DNA from: Candidatus Peregrinibacteria bacterium GW2011_GWA2_33_10 | Lineage (GTDB): Bacteria; Patescibacteriota; Gracilibacteria; UBA1369; GWC2-33-13 | Length of the DNA stretch: 64,000 nucleotides | Assembly (NCBI GenBank): GCA_000989565.1 | Contig: LBOO01000010.1 | Location: forward strand, 1-64,000 | Reading direction: 5' to 3' | Part shown: positions 1-8,962 of the stretch, piece by piece | Layout of the letters: each line of letters begins with the position of its first letter | Position numbering within the stretch: the stretch's first letter is position 1 | Program-made: the position numbers and the translations under genes | Notes under the pieces: model-generated | Databases searched by the model: none | Told to the model about the DNA's origin: nothing | The model's input: only the letters and a program-made list of their open reading frames with translations

Positions 1-312
1 CCTGAATGCGGAACCCTGCTGGTTCGCCTGGAAAATGAAGCAATACATTATTGTCCCAATGAAGAGGGCTGTCCTCCTCAGATTAAAGGAAAGATTGCAC
101 ATTTTGCAAGCCGGAAGGCGATGGATATTGATAATTTAGGTGAAGAAACCGTTGAATTGCTTTATGATTCCGGGCTGATAAAGAACATACATGATATTTA
201 TGGATTGAAGAGAGAACAATTGCTTGGGCTGGAAAGAATGGCAGAGAAATCAGCACAGAATCTGATCATTGGAATTGAGGCATCAAAGAAAATCCCTTTA
301 TCTTTCGCGTGA
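1..312 (+). pseudogene. ligA: NAD-dependent DNA ligase LigA, internal fragment, truncated at the 3' side
   Basis: LigA seals nicks during replication and repair, using NAD+. The open frame enters from outside the window and has no start here. It shows the ligase zinc-finger region (PECGTLL..., then CPNEEGCP) followed by HFASRKAMDIDNLGEE and the helix-hairpin-helix entry ending in SAQNLIIGIEASKKIPLS. In the family this is followed by R-x-L-x-ALGIRxVG, the remaining HhH motifs and a BRCT domain. Here the frame reads F-A-stop after PLS, so about the last third of the enzyme is absent. The family match stops where the sequence becomes antisense to the neighbouring PKD protein. LigA is normally essential, so a rearrangement or chimeric contig is likely. 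Confidence 0.85.
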
Positions 313-1952
313 GAATGAAGAATAGAATAATTATCAATATTGACTTGAGGATCATTAAAATTGCCATAATCAGCAACTGTTTTTATATTATTATTGCTTT
401 GATTTTTTAATTTTAAATTTAATTTGGAAACCGGAGGCCGGACACTGATGTTTATGTATACAGTGCCGGAAATTGTGTTTGTGTCATTGCTTTTTACTCT
501 TACACCTATTTTATAAGATCCCGGAACCGTCAAAGTACATGCCGCGGCTGAATTTTGAATCGTGCATATATCAAATACGTTTGCGGGCTTACTGTTTCCG
601 GTTATTTCAACTTCTCCGAGTATCCAATTATATTCAGTAATTTGGGCGTTTTCAGGCGCTTGCGATTGACTCGCATCCAACTGGATCGTTAATGGAGCAG
701 GTCCTTGTGTGTTCGAGGATGTCAGAATCGCATTAACAATTTGTAAATTATTGATTTTTTGATCCAATTTGAATAATTCTAAAGCTACGGTTTTGATTTC
801 TGAATAATCATTTTGCTCTTTTTGATCTTTTAATTTTAAATTGTCAATCATCGAGGAAGCGGGAAAATCAATTTTTCCAACTAATTCTTCATTTGATTTT
901 ATTTCATCATAATCCGAGGAACTACTTTCAACCAATTTGTTATAATCAGATACTACATTTTGTAAAACTTTGGCTGAAGTATAGGTTGAAACAATTTTTT
1001 GAATTTGACTTTTTTTAGCGGAACAAACTGACTCCGTATTATCAAGATCGCAAATTATCATGGCGTAAATCCCTTCAATTTTATCTGTAGTGTCATCGGC
1101 ATAAGCTCTTTTTATTAAGAACTTTTCATAATTATAAGCAAATCCGCTTTTGGCTATATCCAGATGTTTTTGCGCTTGCACCATTGATGATTGCGCCGCG
1201 GGAAAATAAGTACTTAAATTATTGATATTTTTATAAAAACTTTCGATTTCAGTAATCAAAGAGACAATTGCTTTTGGATTTTGCTCCAAGTATTTTTTAT
1301 TATCTGCATCGTTCAATGATTTATTCAAAGTTTGAGTTTTGGCATCAATGTTATTTTGAATTTCATAAATATTCGTTGAAGATGAATTCAATTTTTTAGT
1401 CATGCTTTGTAAGCTTGAATCAATTGCAATGCTTTGACCTGATTTTGTGGTGTATCGATATCCGGCTCCGGAAACGCTTTGACCCGGGGCGGACTTCAAT
1501 TCGCCGGGATCATCTTCTCCTTTTGGCGCGTATTTAATTACTGTGTTTACGATGGCATAGGAGATCATGATAATTAAAATACCTGTAACCGCGTAGATAA
1601 TGTTTTTTTTGCCTTTTTCTGTTTTTTCCGCTTCTCCTCCTGCCAAAACATATAAATATCCGCCGTAAATTATTGTAATCACCGCGGCCAATGCCAAAAA
1701 TCCGAGAAAAAAGTTTGTGTAATTTAAGACACATTCACGGAGGCTATAACATTTAAAAATGCTTTCGCCTTCAGGATCAACATATAGATCAGGATCAGGT
1801 GGTTTATAATAACCTTTAAACTCTTTAAAGCTGCTTTGGCCTTCACAGCCGATCGTGCCGCCTGACCAGTCGCAGATTTCCTTTTCGATATCAGCTGAGA
1901 CGGTGATTGGCAGAATTAATGTAAAAATAATCGCAAATAGAAGTTTTTTCAT
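198..1952 (-). CDS. Secreted pilin-module protein with PKD domain; C-terminus chimeric
   Basis: The 584-residue protein has a signal peptide (about residues 1-20, ending ITVSA). A two-helix VirB2/TrbC-type pilin module follows: TM about 80-104, a charged GGEAEKTEKGKKN loop, TM about 118-139. After a long Ser/Asn/Lys-rich helical region comes a PKD-like domain (about 400-505; the sequence TQGPAPLTIQLDASQS). Such multi-module pilin proteins are common in CPR genomes and are probably membrane or pilus components; function here is inferred. It is last in a minus-strand set with the next two genes. The final 25 residues after FDAS are simply antisense ligA, so the true C-terminus, perhaps further PKD repeats, is missing. 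Confidence 0.75.
   Translation of the reverse strand: MKKLLFAIIFTLILPITVSADIEKEICDWSGGTIGCEGQSSFKEFKGYYKPPDPDLYVDPEGESIFKCYSLRECVLNYTNFFLGFLALAAVITIIYGGYLYVLAGGEAEKTEKGKKNIIYAVTGILIIMISYAIVNTVIKYAPKGEDDPGELKSAPGQSVSGAGYRYTTKSGQSIAIDSSLQSMTKKLNSSSTNIYEIQNNIDAKTQTLNKSLNDADNKKYLEQNPKAIVSLITEIESFYKNINNLSTYFPAAQSSMVQAQKHLDIAKSGFAYNYEKFLIKRAYADDTTDKIEGIYAMIICDLDNTESVCSAKKSQIQKIVSTYTSAKVLQNVVSDYNKLVESSSSDYDEIKSNEELVGKIDFPASSMIDNLKLKDQKEQNDYSEIKTVALELFKLDQKINNLQIVNAILTSSNTQGPAPLTIQLDASQSQAPENAQITEYNWILGEVEITGNSKPANVFDICTIQNSAAACTLTVPGSYKIGVRVKSNDTNTISGTVYINISVRPPVSKLNLKLKNQSNNNIKTVADYGNFNDPQVNIDNYSILHSHAKDKGIFFDASIPMIRFCADFSAILSSPSNCSLFNP
276..303. other. Junction shared by ligA (+) and PKD gene (-)
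   Basis: These roughly 28 bases encode conserved sequence on both strands. On + they give the ligA motif ASKKIPLS. On - they give KDKGIFFDAS, where FDAS is the conserved entry of a PKD-type domain. Left of the block only ligA is meaningful; right of it only the PKD gene is. A short inverted match of this kind is a typical break-point for inversion or for a false assembly join. Confidence 0.6.
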
Positions 1953-1963
1953 TATTTTTTGTT

Positions 1964-2947
1964 TTAATATTTAAATTCAATACCCTCAATTTCCTGAGGA
2001 TTATGTTGTAAAGTTATAAATGTGTAGACTATCGCATAAGCAAATGTAACTAATATCAAGCCATAAATCACTGTTTTTATAATTTTTTTGCTTTTATCGA
2101 TCATATCGTCCTGCCCATAGAAGAAAATATATAAATATCCGGCATAAATCAGCGCTGAAACTGAGACTAAGGCAATAATACCGGTAATGAATTGCGTGAT
2201 GTTTATTATAATTTCGAAAGCTCGGTCTATTCGAATGTCTTCGTCCGGCGAAGGATAAAAAATATAAACCAATCCTTCGGCCAGACCGATTAAAATTAAT
2301 CCGGCTGCGGCCGCAAATAGATGTTTTTTTGCATTGGTTTGAGCTTCATCGCTTGACGATTCTGCTACCATGCGGAATCCACTGATGATTATCGCCAGTA
2401 TCGCTCCATAAACCACAAACATTTCAACGGCATTGTAAATTCCGGCAACTTCTTCACCGAATGCTTTAGCAACCAATTCCACGGAACCTGTATCATTATA
2501 AGCTTCTCCGGGATAAGACGGGCCACCGGCATTTTCTTTGCCAAAGAAAATATCAAAAACTATTTCATCGGCCAAGACAATTACAATTAAACCCATTATC
2601 ACGCCAAAAACATTCTTTTTTTGCTTTGTTATTTCATCTTCTATTTGATCGCCTGAGCTAAGAATTTTAACACCCGCGATGATCAAATAAAGAACAGCAA
2701 TTGAGCTTGTAACATAAATAAAATAATCACCAATATTTAAAAATACAGAACTTATTGACTGAACTCCGGTGCGGCGGGAACTTTCAGGATGAGATTCGCT
2801 TTTGGCAAAATTTGATTGTTCTGTTCCCTTGCCAAGATTCTGCAATGATTTTGTGGCCGATGACTGAGCAAAAATAACAGTAAAATTAATTAATATAAAA
2901 AATATTATGATGAATATTGACGCGCAAATTTTACTTATTATTTTCAT
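1964..2947 (-). CDS. Triple-module VirB2/TrbC-like pilin membrane protein
   Basis: The 327-residue protein has an N-terminal signal/anchor (1-28, ending FAQ) and three copies of a two-helix module at about 67-135, 168-230 and 246-312. In each module a first TM is followed by a short polar loop with K(K)N/KKH/SKK and a second TM with GLI/GLIL. This matches the T4SS-pilin (VirB2/TrbC) fold, normally present as one module per protein. The start ATG overlaps the stop of the upstream pilin gene by 4 bases, so the two are translationally coupled. Likely role: membrane pilin-like subunit or scaffold; DNA uptake or adhesion is inference. Confidence 0.75.
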   Translation of the reverse strand: MKIISKICASIFIIIFFILINFTVIFAQSSATKSLQNLGKGTEQSNFAKSESHPESSRRTGVQSISSVFLNIGDYFIYVTSSIAVLYLIIAGVKILSSGDQIEDEITKQKKNVFGVIMGLIVIVLADEIVFDIFFGKENAGGPSYPGEAYNDTGSVELVAKAFGEEVAGIYNAVEMFVVYGAILAIIISGFRMVAESSSDEAQTNAKKHLFAAAAGLILIGLAEGLVYIFYPSPDEDIRIDRAFEIIINITQFITGIIALVSVSALIYAGYLYIFFYGQDDMIDKSKKIIKTVIYGLILVTFAYAIVYTFITLQHNPQEIEGIEFKY

Positions 2948-3852
2948 ATTATTAATGATTTAATAAATCCAATTATAATACCTAAGGCTTCTTTTTCTTT
3001 TACACCGTTCCAAGAAGGCCCGATTGACCCAAGAATAAACGTTGTTACAAAGCCGAAAGCGCCATATATTATTAAAAGCCCTATGATGGAATTAGTAATT
3101 ATTTTCTTGGCTTTTCCCATACTTTCATCGTTGCCCAACGACATTATGTAATACGCGGCGCCGACTATTAAGCCAAAAATCGCTACCGGTCCGACAAAAG
3201 TAACAACAAAATTCGTAACTCCTATAATTTGCGCCACACCCGCCGGGAGATTTATGGTTGGTTCCAAATCACCGTATGTGGAGTAATTTTCCTCGATTGA
3301 GAAAAATACTTGATTAACAATTATACTTGTTAATCTTACCAAATAAGCTATAGCAATGAAATTCACAATCATTTTTAAAAGAGCGATTATGATAAAAACC
3401 TGCTTATTAAAAATTCCGGCTGAAGCTATTATATGTTCTGTAGATGTCAAAAAAGTACCTTCGTAATCTCCGTCTTGCCCAAAAAAGAAAATATCATCGA
3501 TTTTCATGGCCATGCTGATCAAAACAAGCCCTATTATTGATGTAATTATGTTTTTTTTCTGTTTCGTTAAAACTTCATCCTCGCCATTTGACGTAACCAT
3601 GCGAAATCCGGAATATATTATGAACATTACAGCGACTGAACCGATTACATATAGAAGATCTTGATAAATTTGGCCGCCTATATTTTTTACGTTTTCTACG
3701 GCAGACGCGCCCTTTTTGACTGATGATCCTCCTCCGGTATATTTATTGGACTCTTGAATCGGTAAAATTTGAGCAAACGCATTGAAGCTTAAACCCAAAA
3801 AAATGTTTAAGGCAATAAATATTGTGAGTATTTTTAATATTCTTTTTGTCAT
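2944..3852 (-). CDS. Double-module VirB2/TrbC-like pilin membrane protein
   Basis: The 302-residue protein starts with a signal peptide ending FAQ (about 27). It has a first pilin module at about 63-125 (YSGFRMVTSNGEDEV loop, KQKKN), extra hydrophobic helices at about 150-180, and a second module at about 205-272 (MSLGNDESMGKAKK loop). It is the first gene of the pilin set and overlaps the next gene by ATGA. All three proteins share the loop pattern G-D/E-x-E...KKN/KKI. No ATPase (VirB4/VirB11) gene is visible in the window, so the machinery they serve is not identified. Confidence 0.75.
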   Translation of the reverse strand: MTKRILKILTIFIALNIFLGLSFNAFAQILPIQESNKYTGGGSSVKKGASAVENVKNIGGQIYQDLLYVIGSVAVMFIIYSGFRMVTSNGEDEVLTKQKKNIITSIIGLVLISMAMKIDDIFFFGQDGDYEGTFLTSTEHIIASAGIFNKQVFIIIALLKMIVNFIAIAYLVRLTSIIVNQVFFSIEENYSTYGDLEPTINLPAGVAQIIGVTNFVVTFVGPVAIFGLIVGAAYYIMSLGNDESMGKAKKIITNSIIGLLIIYGAFGFVTTFILGSIGPSWNGVKEKEALGIIIGFIKSLII

Positions 3853-3925
3853 TTATTTTTGTTTCTTTTTTATTCATATTATTTTACCTTATTTTTTGTG
3901 GATTGTATAGGGTAAAACCCGAATT

Positions 3926-6721
3926 TTAATGTTTTTTGGGAGTTTTTGGTAATACTATTATTAATTTTTGGCCAGGCCTCAATGTTTCATCTTTTACTCC
4001 ATAATTAGCGTTATATATACTTGTTAGCGTAACGCCGTAATCACCGGCGATTCTAATAAACCCCTCTCCTTGCTTAACTGTGTGTTCTATATAATCCACC
4101 GGAACAATAATTTCCCGGGAGTCTTTTAAGCTTAATCTATGTAATTTCGGATTTGTTTTGTATAATTCTTCTCTTGTTACATTATAGCAGATTTGAAGTT
4201 GTTTTAAGTCCCATCCCGGTTTAACTTTCAGTTTTAGACCTCGCTTCTTTGTTATCCCTTTCTTGGAAGTTGATTCAGGTCGCTTGACAGATTTCATTGC
4301 CGCGGTTTCGGGAACTGTTTTTTCATCCTGTTTACCGGTTTTGGCTTCAGCCGGTTTTATTGTTTCTTTTTTTGGTTCTGCCGCTGCTATTTGACGGTCT
4401 TTTAAAACTTTTGCTTTTTCTTTTTCCTGTGTAATTTTATTAATAGATTGGACAGCGTTGGCTGACATTACCACGTTTTTATTGGTATACGCGCTTAAAC
4501 GGATCGCGTTGTCATTGGCAATTGTAAGTTTTTCTTGTAATTGAGCCGGAAATTCCGCGCCAGTTTCAAAATAATTTCCTTCAACTATTTCGTCCACGCT
4601 TTTTTCGATAATTTTTTCCAAATCCGCTTGAAGTTCATTCAATTTTTCAACAACTTGAGCCTGCAGTTCGCTTACTTTAGCCGCTTTTTCCAATTCTTTT
4701 TCGTAAAGAGTAATGATTTCAGATAATTCAGTTATATTTTCTTTATCGGCATTTTCATATCTTTCATTCAACTTAACCAAATAATCACTTGATGTATCGA
4801 CCTCTAATCCGGTCTTAAGCGTTTGAGCAATCAGAATTCGGATTTCTTCTCTTTTTTCATTAATTGCCACTTTAATTTCATCATATTGCTCTTGTGTTTC
4901 AACTACTCCTGTTTGAAGTTCTTTGTCCAATATCCCCGAAATTCGATTTAACTCTAATATTAAGCCCGAGTCAGCCGCTTTTGAGCTATCAAAATTAATG
5001 TTAAATTCTTCCAACAATTTTCGCGCTCGGCTTCCGGTTTCAGTTGTTACTTGAGCTATAGCCGCTTCCTCAGTAATTTGTTTTCTATATTCCACGATAA
5101 GGTCTTTTTCCGGCAATTCCCGCAGTGAATTCGCGTAAATCGTTAAAATCTCAGGAGCCAAGCCTTTAGGCAATCTTAAATTATAATTTTCAGGCAAAGA
5201 AATTTTTAAGCCGGAACCATTTCCATTTATTAATGCATTTTTAATATCATCATAAAGGCCATTTCTTAAATTAATCGCTGGATTTAGAAAAAGCAACTCA
5301 TCAAAAAATTCAACTCTTTTCTCTTCGGAATCATATAATTTACCAATCAGATCCAATAACTCAATTTGTTCCGGTTTTAATTCTATTTTAAGTTTTTGGC
5401 CAATTCTGATTGTATTGTTTTTTAAATTATTCCAAGCTTTTAAATTATCTATTTTTACACCATTTTTTGCCGCTATTGTTGAGAGATTATCTCCACTTTT
5501 AACTTCCACGATATTTTCACCCAAATTTTTATATTTGATTGAGATTGAATCAAATTCCAATTCTTTTTCATCAAATATTTCGTCCGTAACATTGTGTTTT
5601 TTGTAGTAATCCGTAACTACGCGAATAATTCCAAAAAATTTTGTTAAATAATTCAGTCTTTCAAGTAGTACGAGAACTTTGTTTCTTTGGGCAATCAATG
5701 GATTTAGTATTTTTTCCTTATTTTTTATTTGAGTTCTAAAATTTTTTATTTTATTATCTCTTCTACTGGATTTTTTTTCTTTTTGAGCTGATTTTATTTG
5801 TTCTTCAAATTTGGAAATTTCCGCTTTTAACTTATCTATTTTCCCCATGGAAGTATTAAAATCCATACTTTTTGCCAATTCTGAATATTCTTCTCTGACT
5901 TTTGACAAATAATTCACAATATCGGTATTTTTCTCACTTTTGCATATATTGAAATATTTTTTGGCGTTTCCGGGCCCCTGGTTATAAGCAATAAACGCCC
6001 AAAGCCATGAGTCATTTTCATTTTCGCAAGGGAATATTCTTTTTAAATTTTTCAAATATCTCGCTGATGCTCTTGCCGCCAACAGGTAATCTCTTCTTTC
6101 ATCAATCAATGGATGATGTCCGCTTTGTAAATTGTATTCATTACCGGTTCTACTCATAAATTGCCATGGTCCTGTCGCGCCCGGGCCTGAAACTCCTTGT
6201 CCGAATTCAGATTCATTAAAAATATTATATAAAGTCCATTCCGGAACTCCTTCTTCTTTATATATTTTTCGTATTAAATTTATATACAGAGGAAATCTTA
6301 GAAATATCCCCTCTTCCAATTTTCCTCCAATTCCTAATTTTTTAATATTGCGAATAGGATAACAGATTCCTTTGGAAGTATATAAAGTGGTTGGATCCGT
6401 ACCCTCATTTTCATAAGCAGGAAGACTTCTTATTGTATTAACGTCAGTATTTCGATAAATATTTTCCCACACTTCAATTGAATTTTTAACTATCGGTTCT
6501 TTCGGCTCCAATTTTTCGATTTCCAATAAACTTTTCAATTTTAAGTTTTTTTCAAATTTTTCAGTATCTTCATACAATTCAATTTTCGGCGCGCAACTTT
6601 CTTCATCTGCGCATGACAATAGTTCAGATGAAGCCATAGCCGCAGCTGCTCCCCCTAATAATTTAAGGAAATATCTACGATTCATTACGTTTGGTGTTTC
6701 TCCATGATTATTGTTTTCCAT
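3926..6721 (-). CDS. Tat/lipoprotein-type lytic transglycosylase with three LysM domains (MltD-like)
   Basis: The 931-residue protein is predicted to cut peptidoglycan glycan strands. The N-terminus has a twin-arginine motif NRRYFLKLLGG, an Ala-rich hydrophobic stretch and a lipobox-like LLSC, so it may be a Tat-exported lipoprotein. The SLT domain (about 150-260) has the catalytic-type Glu in FNESEFGQG and the motifs GATGPWQFM and AYNQGPGNAKKY. A LysM follows at about 385-430 (VKSGDNLSTIAAKNGV). A long Glu/Lys-rich helical section (450-760) leads to two C-terminal LysMs (about 830-925; KPGWDLKQL, VKQGEGFIRIAG). It is monocistronic, divergent from secE. Start could also be M13, just before the RR motif. 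Confidence 0.88.
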   Translation of the reverse strand: MENNNHGETPNVMNRRYFLKLLGGAAAAMASSELLSCADEESCAPKIELYEDTEKFEKNLKLKSLLEIEKLEPKEPIVKNSIEVWENIYRNTDVNTIRSLPAYENEGTDPTTLYTSKGICYPIRNIKKLGIGGKLEEGIFLRFPLYINLIRKIYKEEGVPEWTLYNIFNESEFGQGVSGPGATGPWQFMSRTGNEYNLQSGHHPLIDERRDYLLAARASARYLKNLKRIFPCENENDSWLWAFIAYNQGPGNAKKYFNICKSEKNTDIVNYLSKVREEYSELAKSMDFNTSMGKIDKLKAEISKFEEQIKSAQKEKKSSRRDNKIKNFRTQIKNKEKILNPLIAQRNKVLVLLERLNYLTKFFGIIRVVTDYYKKHNVTDEIFDEKELEFDSISIKYKNLGENIVEVKSGDNLSTIAAKNGVKIDNLKAWNNLKNNTIRIGQKLKIELKPEQIELLDLIGKLYDSEEKRVEFFDELLFLNPAINLRNGLYDDIKNALINGNGSGLKISLPENYNLRLPKGLAPEILTIYANSLRELPEKDLIVEYRKQITEEAAIAQVTTETGSRARKLLEEFNINFDSSKAADSGLILELNRISGILDKELQTGVVETQEQYDEIKVAINEKREEIRILIAQTLKTGLEVDTSSDYLVKLNERYENADKENITELSEIITLYEKELEKAAKVSELQAQVVEKLNELQADLEKIIEKSVDEIVEGNYFETGAEFPAQLQEKLTIANDNAIRLSAYTNKNVVMSANAVQSINKITQEKEKAKVLKDRQIAAAEPKKETIKPAEAKTGKQDEKTVPETAAMKSVKRPESTSKKGITKKRGLKLKVKPGWDLKQLQICYNVTREELYKTNPKLHRLSLKDSREIIVPVDYIEHTVKQGEGFIRIAGDYGVTLTSIYNANYGVKDETLRPGQKLIIVLPKTPKKH

Positions 6722-6821
6722 GCTATGAATTTAATTTTAAGCCAAAACTATACTTGTTTTTATTTTTTTGTCAAGCAAAAACCGCAGTTATGTTTAAATA
6801 AAACGATTATTTTTAAATCTC

Positions 6822-6850
6822 TTGTCATATAATCATTATGTTTATATAAT
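6822..6850 (+). promoter_or_regulatory. Sigma-70-type promoter for secE-nusG
   Basis: TTGTCA, 17 bases, then TATAAT: a near-consensus promoter ending 37 bases before the secE ATG. It lies in the divergent gap between the transglycosylase gene and secE. Confidence 0.7.
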
Positions 6851-6886
6851 TAGCCCGATAATAATCTATCAGTTTAAATTTTATGT

Positions 6887-7084
6887 ATGAAAAACAATGT
6901 TCTTGTCGAGTATTTTAAGGGAAGTGTTTCGGAACTTCGAAAAGTGTCTTGGCCTACCAAGAATCAAGCGATTAAATTGACAGCGATTGTGCTTGGTTTT
7001 AGTTTAATTTTCTCATTTTTTTTAGCAGGGGTTGATTTTGGTCTTTCGGAAGCGTATAAGTTAGCTTTAGAGAAATTAAAATAA
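6887..7084 (+). CDS. secE: Preprotein translocase subunit SecE
   Basis: The 65-residue membrane protein is the clamp subunit of the SecYEG channel. It has the family signature ELRKVSWPTKNQA, the amphipathic helix before the membrane, then a single TM (about 29-50). Length is normal for the short bacterial form. It is followed after 20 bases by nusG, the usual secE-nusG pairing, and driven by the promoter at 6822-6850. Confidence 0.95.
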   Translation: MKNNVLVEYFKGSVSELRKVSWPTKNQAIKLTAIVLGFSLIFSFFLAGVDFGLSEAYKLALEKLK

Positions 7085-7104
7085 ATTAATAATTTTTTAA
7101 AAAT

Positions 7105-7650
7105 ATGGCAAAACAGGCAAAAAACACAGGAAGGCATTGGTATGTTATTCATACTTATTCGGGTTATGAGGATGCTGTAAAAGAAGCATTACTTCAAAGA
7201 ATTGAATCTTTAAATATGGAGGATTTGATTTTTGATGTTGTGGTCCCGAAAGAGAAACAAATTGTGATGAAAAAAGGAGAACCAAAGCAGGAAGAAAGAA
7301 AAATATTCCCGGGTTATGTACTTGTAGATATGATTGTAACGGATGATTCTTGGTATGTGGTTCGAAATACACCTAATGTTACGGGATTTGTGGGATCGGG
7401 AACGATTCCGGTGCCTGTTTCCATAGATGAATGGTTGCATGTGCAAAAAAGAATGGGCAAATCAGAGCCGAAATTCAAAATTGACTTTAGTGTCAGCGAT
7501 AATGTGGTTATTTTGGATGGTCCTTTCGCAAACTATGAAGGAATGATCAATAAAGTGGATGAAGAAAAAGGAAAAGTAAAAGTCATGATTACAATTTTCG
7601 GCAGAGAAACACCTGTTGAGCTTGATTTTACGCAGGTGAAGAAGAAGTGA
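7105..7650 (+). CDS. nusG: Transcription termination/antitermination factor NusG
   Basis: NusG binds RNA polymerase and couples it to Rho or to ribosomes. The 181 residues contain the NGN domain (HWYVIHTYSGYEDAVKEAL at about 11-29; FPGYVLVDM; WYVVRNTPNVTGFVG) and the C-terminal KOW domain (about 128-178: VSDNVVILDGPFANYEG...VKVMITIFGRETPVELDF). Length and order are canonical. It lies between secE and the rplK region, but an extra gene separates it from rplK. The TGA stop merges with a 7-nt repeat block. Confidence 0.96.
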   Translation: MAKQAKNTGRHWYVIHTYSGYEDAVKEALLQRIESLNMEDLIFDVVVPKEKQIVMKKGEPKQEERKIFPGYVLVDMIVTDDSWYVVRNTPNVTGFVGSGTIPVPVSIDEWLHVQKRMGKSEPKFKIDFSVSDNVVILDGPFANYEGMINKVDEEKGKVKVMITIFGRETPVELDFTQVKKK

Positions 7651-7682
7651 TCAGCGATCAGGAATCAGTTATCAGGAATTAA
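7648..7682 (+). repeat. Heptanucleotide repeat, ATCAGG family, copy 1
   Basis: Four imperfect 7-base units (GATCAGC, GATCAGG, AATCAGT, TATCAGG) run on from the nusG stop codon. A related block follows rplA (9562-9602) and another lies at 60067-60085. Confidence 0.6.
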
Positions 7683-7713
7683 AATTATAGTGTAATAATA
7701 TTTAAATATTTTT

Positions 7714-8328
7714 ATGCAGAAGTTTACTATTTTTACAATTATTTTTTCTTTTGCTGTGATTCTTGTGATGGCGGAACTTATAATTAATGATTATTTGGAA
7801 ACTCAAACGAGCGGTTATCAAAATTTGCAAACTTCAGCGATTAATAACAAAGTTTTTGAAAAAGATGATGAGAAAATTGAACCTGAAAAGGAAGAAAAGA
7901 AGCAAATTGTTTGGACGATCAATGACGGTCTTTTTGCGGAAGCCGGTATTTCGAATGTGAATGCTAAAAAAGTGGATTTTAATGAAAAATTGTTTCAACT
8001 TATTGATCTGGTTGGTGTTAATAACGAAACAAGCGCAAAATTTAATGTTTTTTATAATGATTCTTTTGCTATTACTATAAATGAATTTAAAATGGATTCT
8101 GAAAGTGGAGCGATTGAGCTTTATGATTTTATAAATAGAGAAGCCAACAATAAAGCCGGTATAGCGATAAATGAGGATAATTCATTTGGTGATGCTTCGT
8201 TTTATATTAATAATAGAGATAAAAAAGATGCGGCGAGTTTGGTCGTAAAAATCCGCAATCAAATTTTTGCTTTTGAATATAAGCACAGTTATCATCCGAT
8301 GGTGAAGAAAGTTTTGGAGATTATGTGA
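7714..8328 (+). CDS. Unknown membrane-anchored extracytoplasmic protein
   Basis: The 204-residue protein is not recognised. An N-terminal hydrophobic segment (about 4-24, FTIFTIIFSFAVILVMAELI) without a clear cleavage site suggests a signal anchor. It is followed by a charged linker rich in Glu/Lys (about 48-65) and a compact alpha/beta-looking domain with several FNVFYND/EFKMDSESGAIELYDF segments. It interrupts the normally tight nusG-rplK order and has 63 bases of leader after nusG. The 150 bases after it hold no gene but presumably the rplK leader. Confidence 0.6.
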   Translation: MQKFTIFTIIFSFAVILVMAELIINDYLETQTSGYQNLQTSAINNKVFEKDDEKIEPEKEEKKQIVWTINDGLFAEAGISNVNAKKVDFNEKLFQLIDLVGVNNETSAKFNVFYNDSFAITINEFKMDSESGAIELYDFINREANNKAGIAINEDNSFGDASFYINNRDKKDAASLVVKIRNQIFAFEYKHSYHPMVKKVLEIM

Positions 8329-8478
8329 AGTTGTAAATTTTATTTATTCATGGGGTAAATGTATAATCCATCAGATAATATGTCAGTAAGTAATCACTAA
8401 TTTTTTACTTGCGGATTTCAAGCTTTTGCCTTAGAATATCGTCGCTGCCTCATAAAATTATTTTTAAACAACTTAAAA

Positions 8479-8907
8479 ATGGCAAAGAAAGTTTTAACGT
8501 TAATCAAACTTCAAATCGCTGCCGGAAAGGCTAATCCGGCACCTCCTATTGGTCCTGCGTTAGGTCAGCATGGAGTGAATATACAAGAATTTTGTGTTCA
8601 GTTTAATAATGCCACAAAAGAGAAAGGTGATACCATCGTTCCGGTGGAAATTACTGTTTTTGAAGACAGGTCTTTCACTTTTATTATGAAGAGTGCTCCG
8701 GCGGCTGTTTTAATCAGACAGAAGTTAGGCATTCCGAAAGGTTCTGCTGAACCTAATAAAAACAAAGTTGCCGAGATTAACCGCGCTCAACTTGAAGAGA
8801 TTGCTAAAGAAAAAATGGTTGATTTGAACGCAAATGATATTGATGCGGCAGTAAAAATTATTGCCGGAACAGCGCGCAGCATGGGTGTAAAAGTTAATTT
8901 ATCTTAA
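8479..8907 (+). CDS. rplK: 50S ribosomal protein L11
   Basis: L11 forms part of the GTPase-associated centre with 23S rRNA helices 43-44. The 142-residue sequence has all hallmarks: [26 protein letters not shown] at the N-terminus, [38 protein letters not shown] and the C-terminal RNA-binding [10 protein letters not shown]. Normal length. It is followed by a hairpin and the damaged rplA, the expected L11-L1 order. Confidence 0.97.
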   Translation: MAKKVLTLIKLQIAAGKANPAPPIGPALGQHGVNIQEFCVQFNNATKEKGDTIVPVEITVFEDRSFTFIMKSAPAAVLIRQKLGIPKGSAEPNKNKVAEINRAQLEEIAKEKMVDLNANDIDAAVKIIAGTARSMGVKVNLS

Positions 8908-8918
8908 ATTTATTTTAT

Positions 8919-8949
8919 AGTGGGAGGTTTAAACTCCGCTATTACCACT
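8919..8949 (+). promoter_or_regulatory. Hairpin in the rplK-rplA gap, possible L1-binding site
   Basis: AGTGG (8919-8923) pairs with CCACT (8945-8949), and inside it GAG with CTC. L1 is known to regulate its operon by binding an mRNA structure resembling its rRNA site. The position directly ahead of rplA suggests this role here; that is inference. Confidence 0.4.
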
Positions 8950-8962
8950 TAACCTAAATAAA

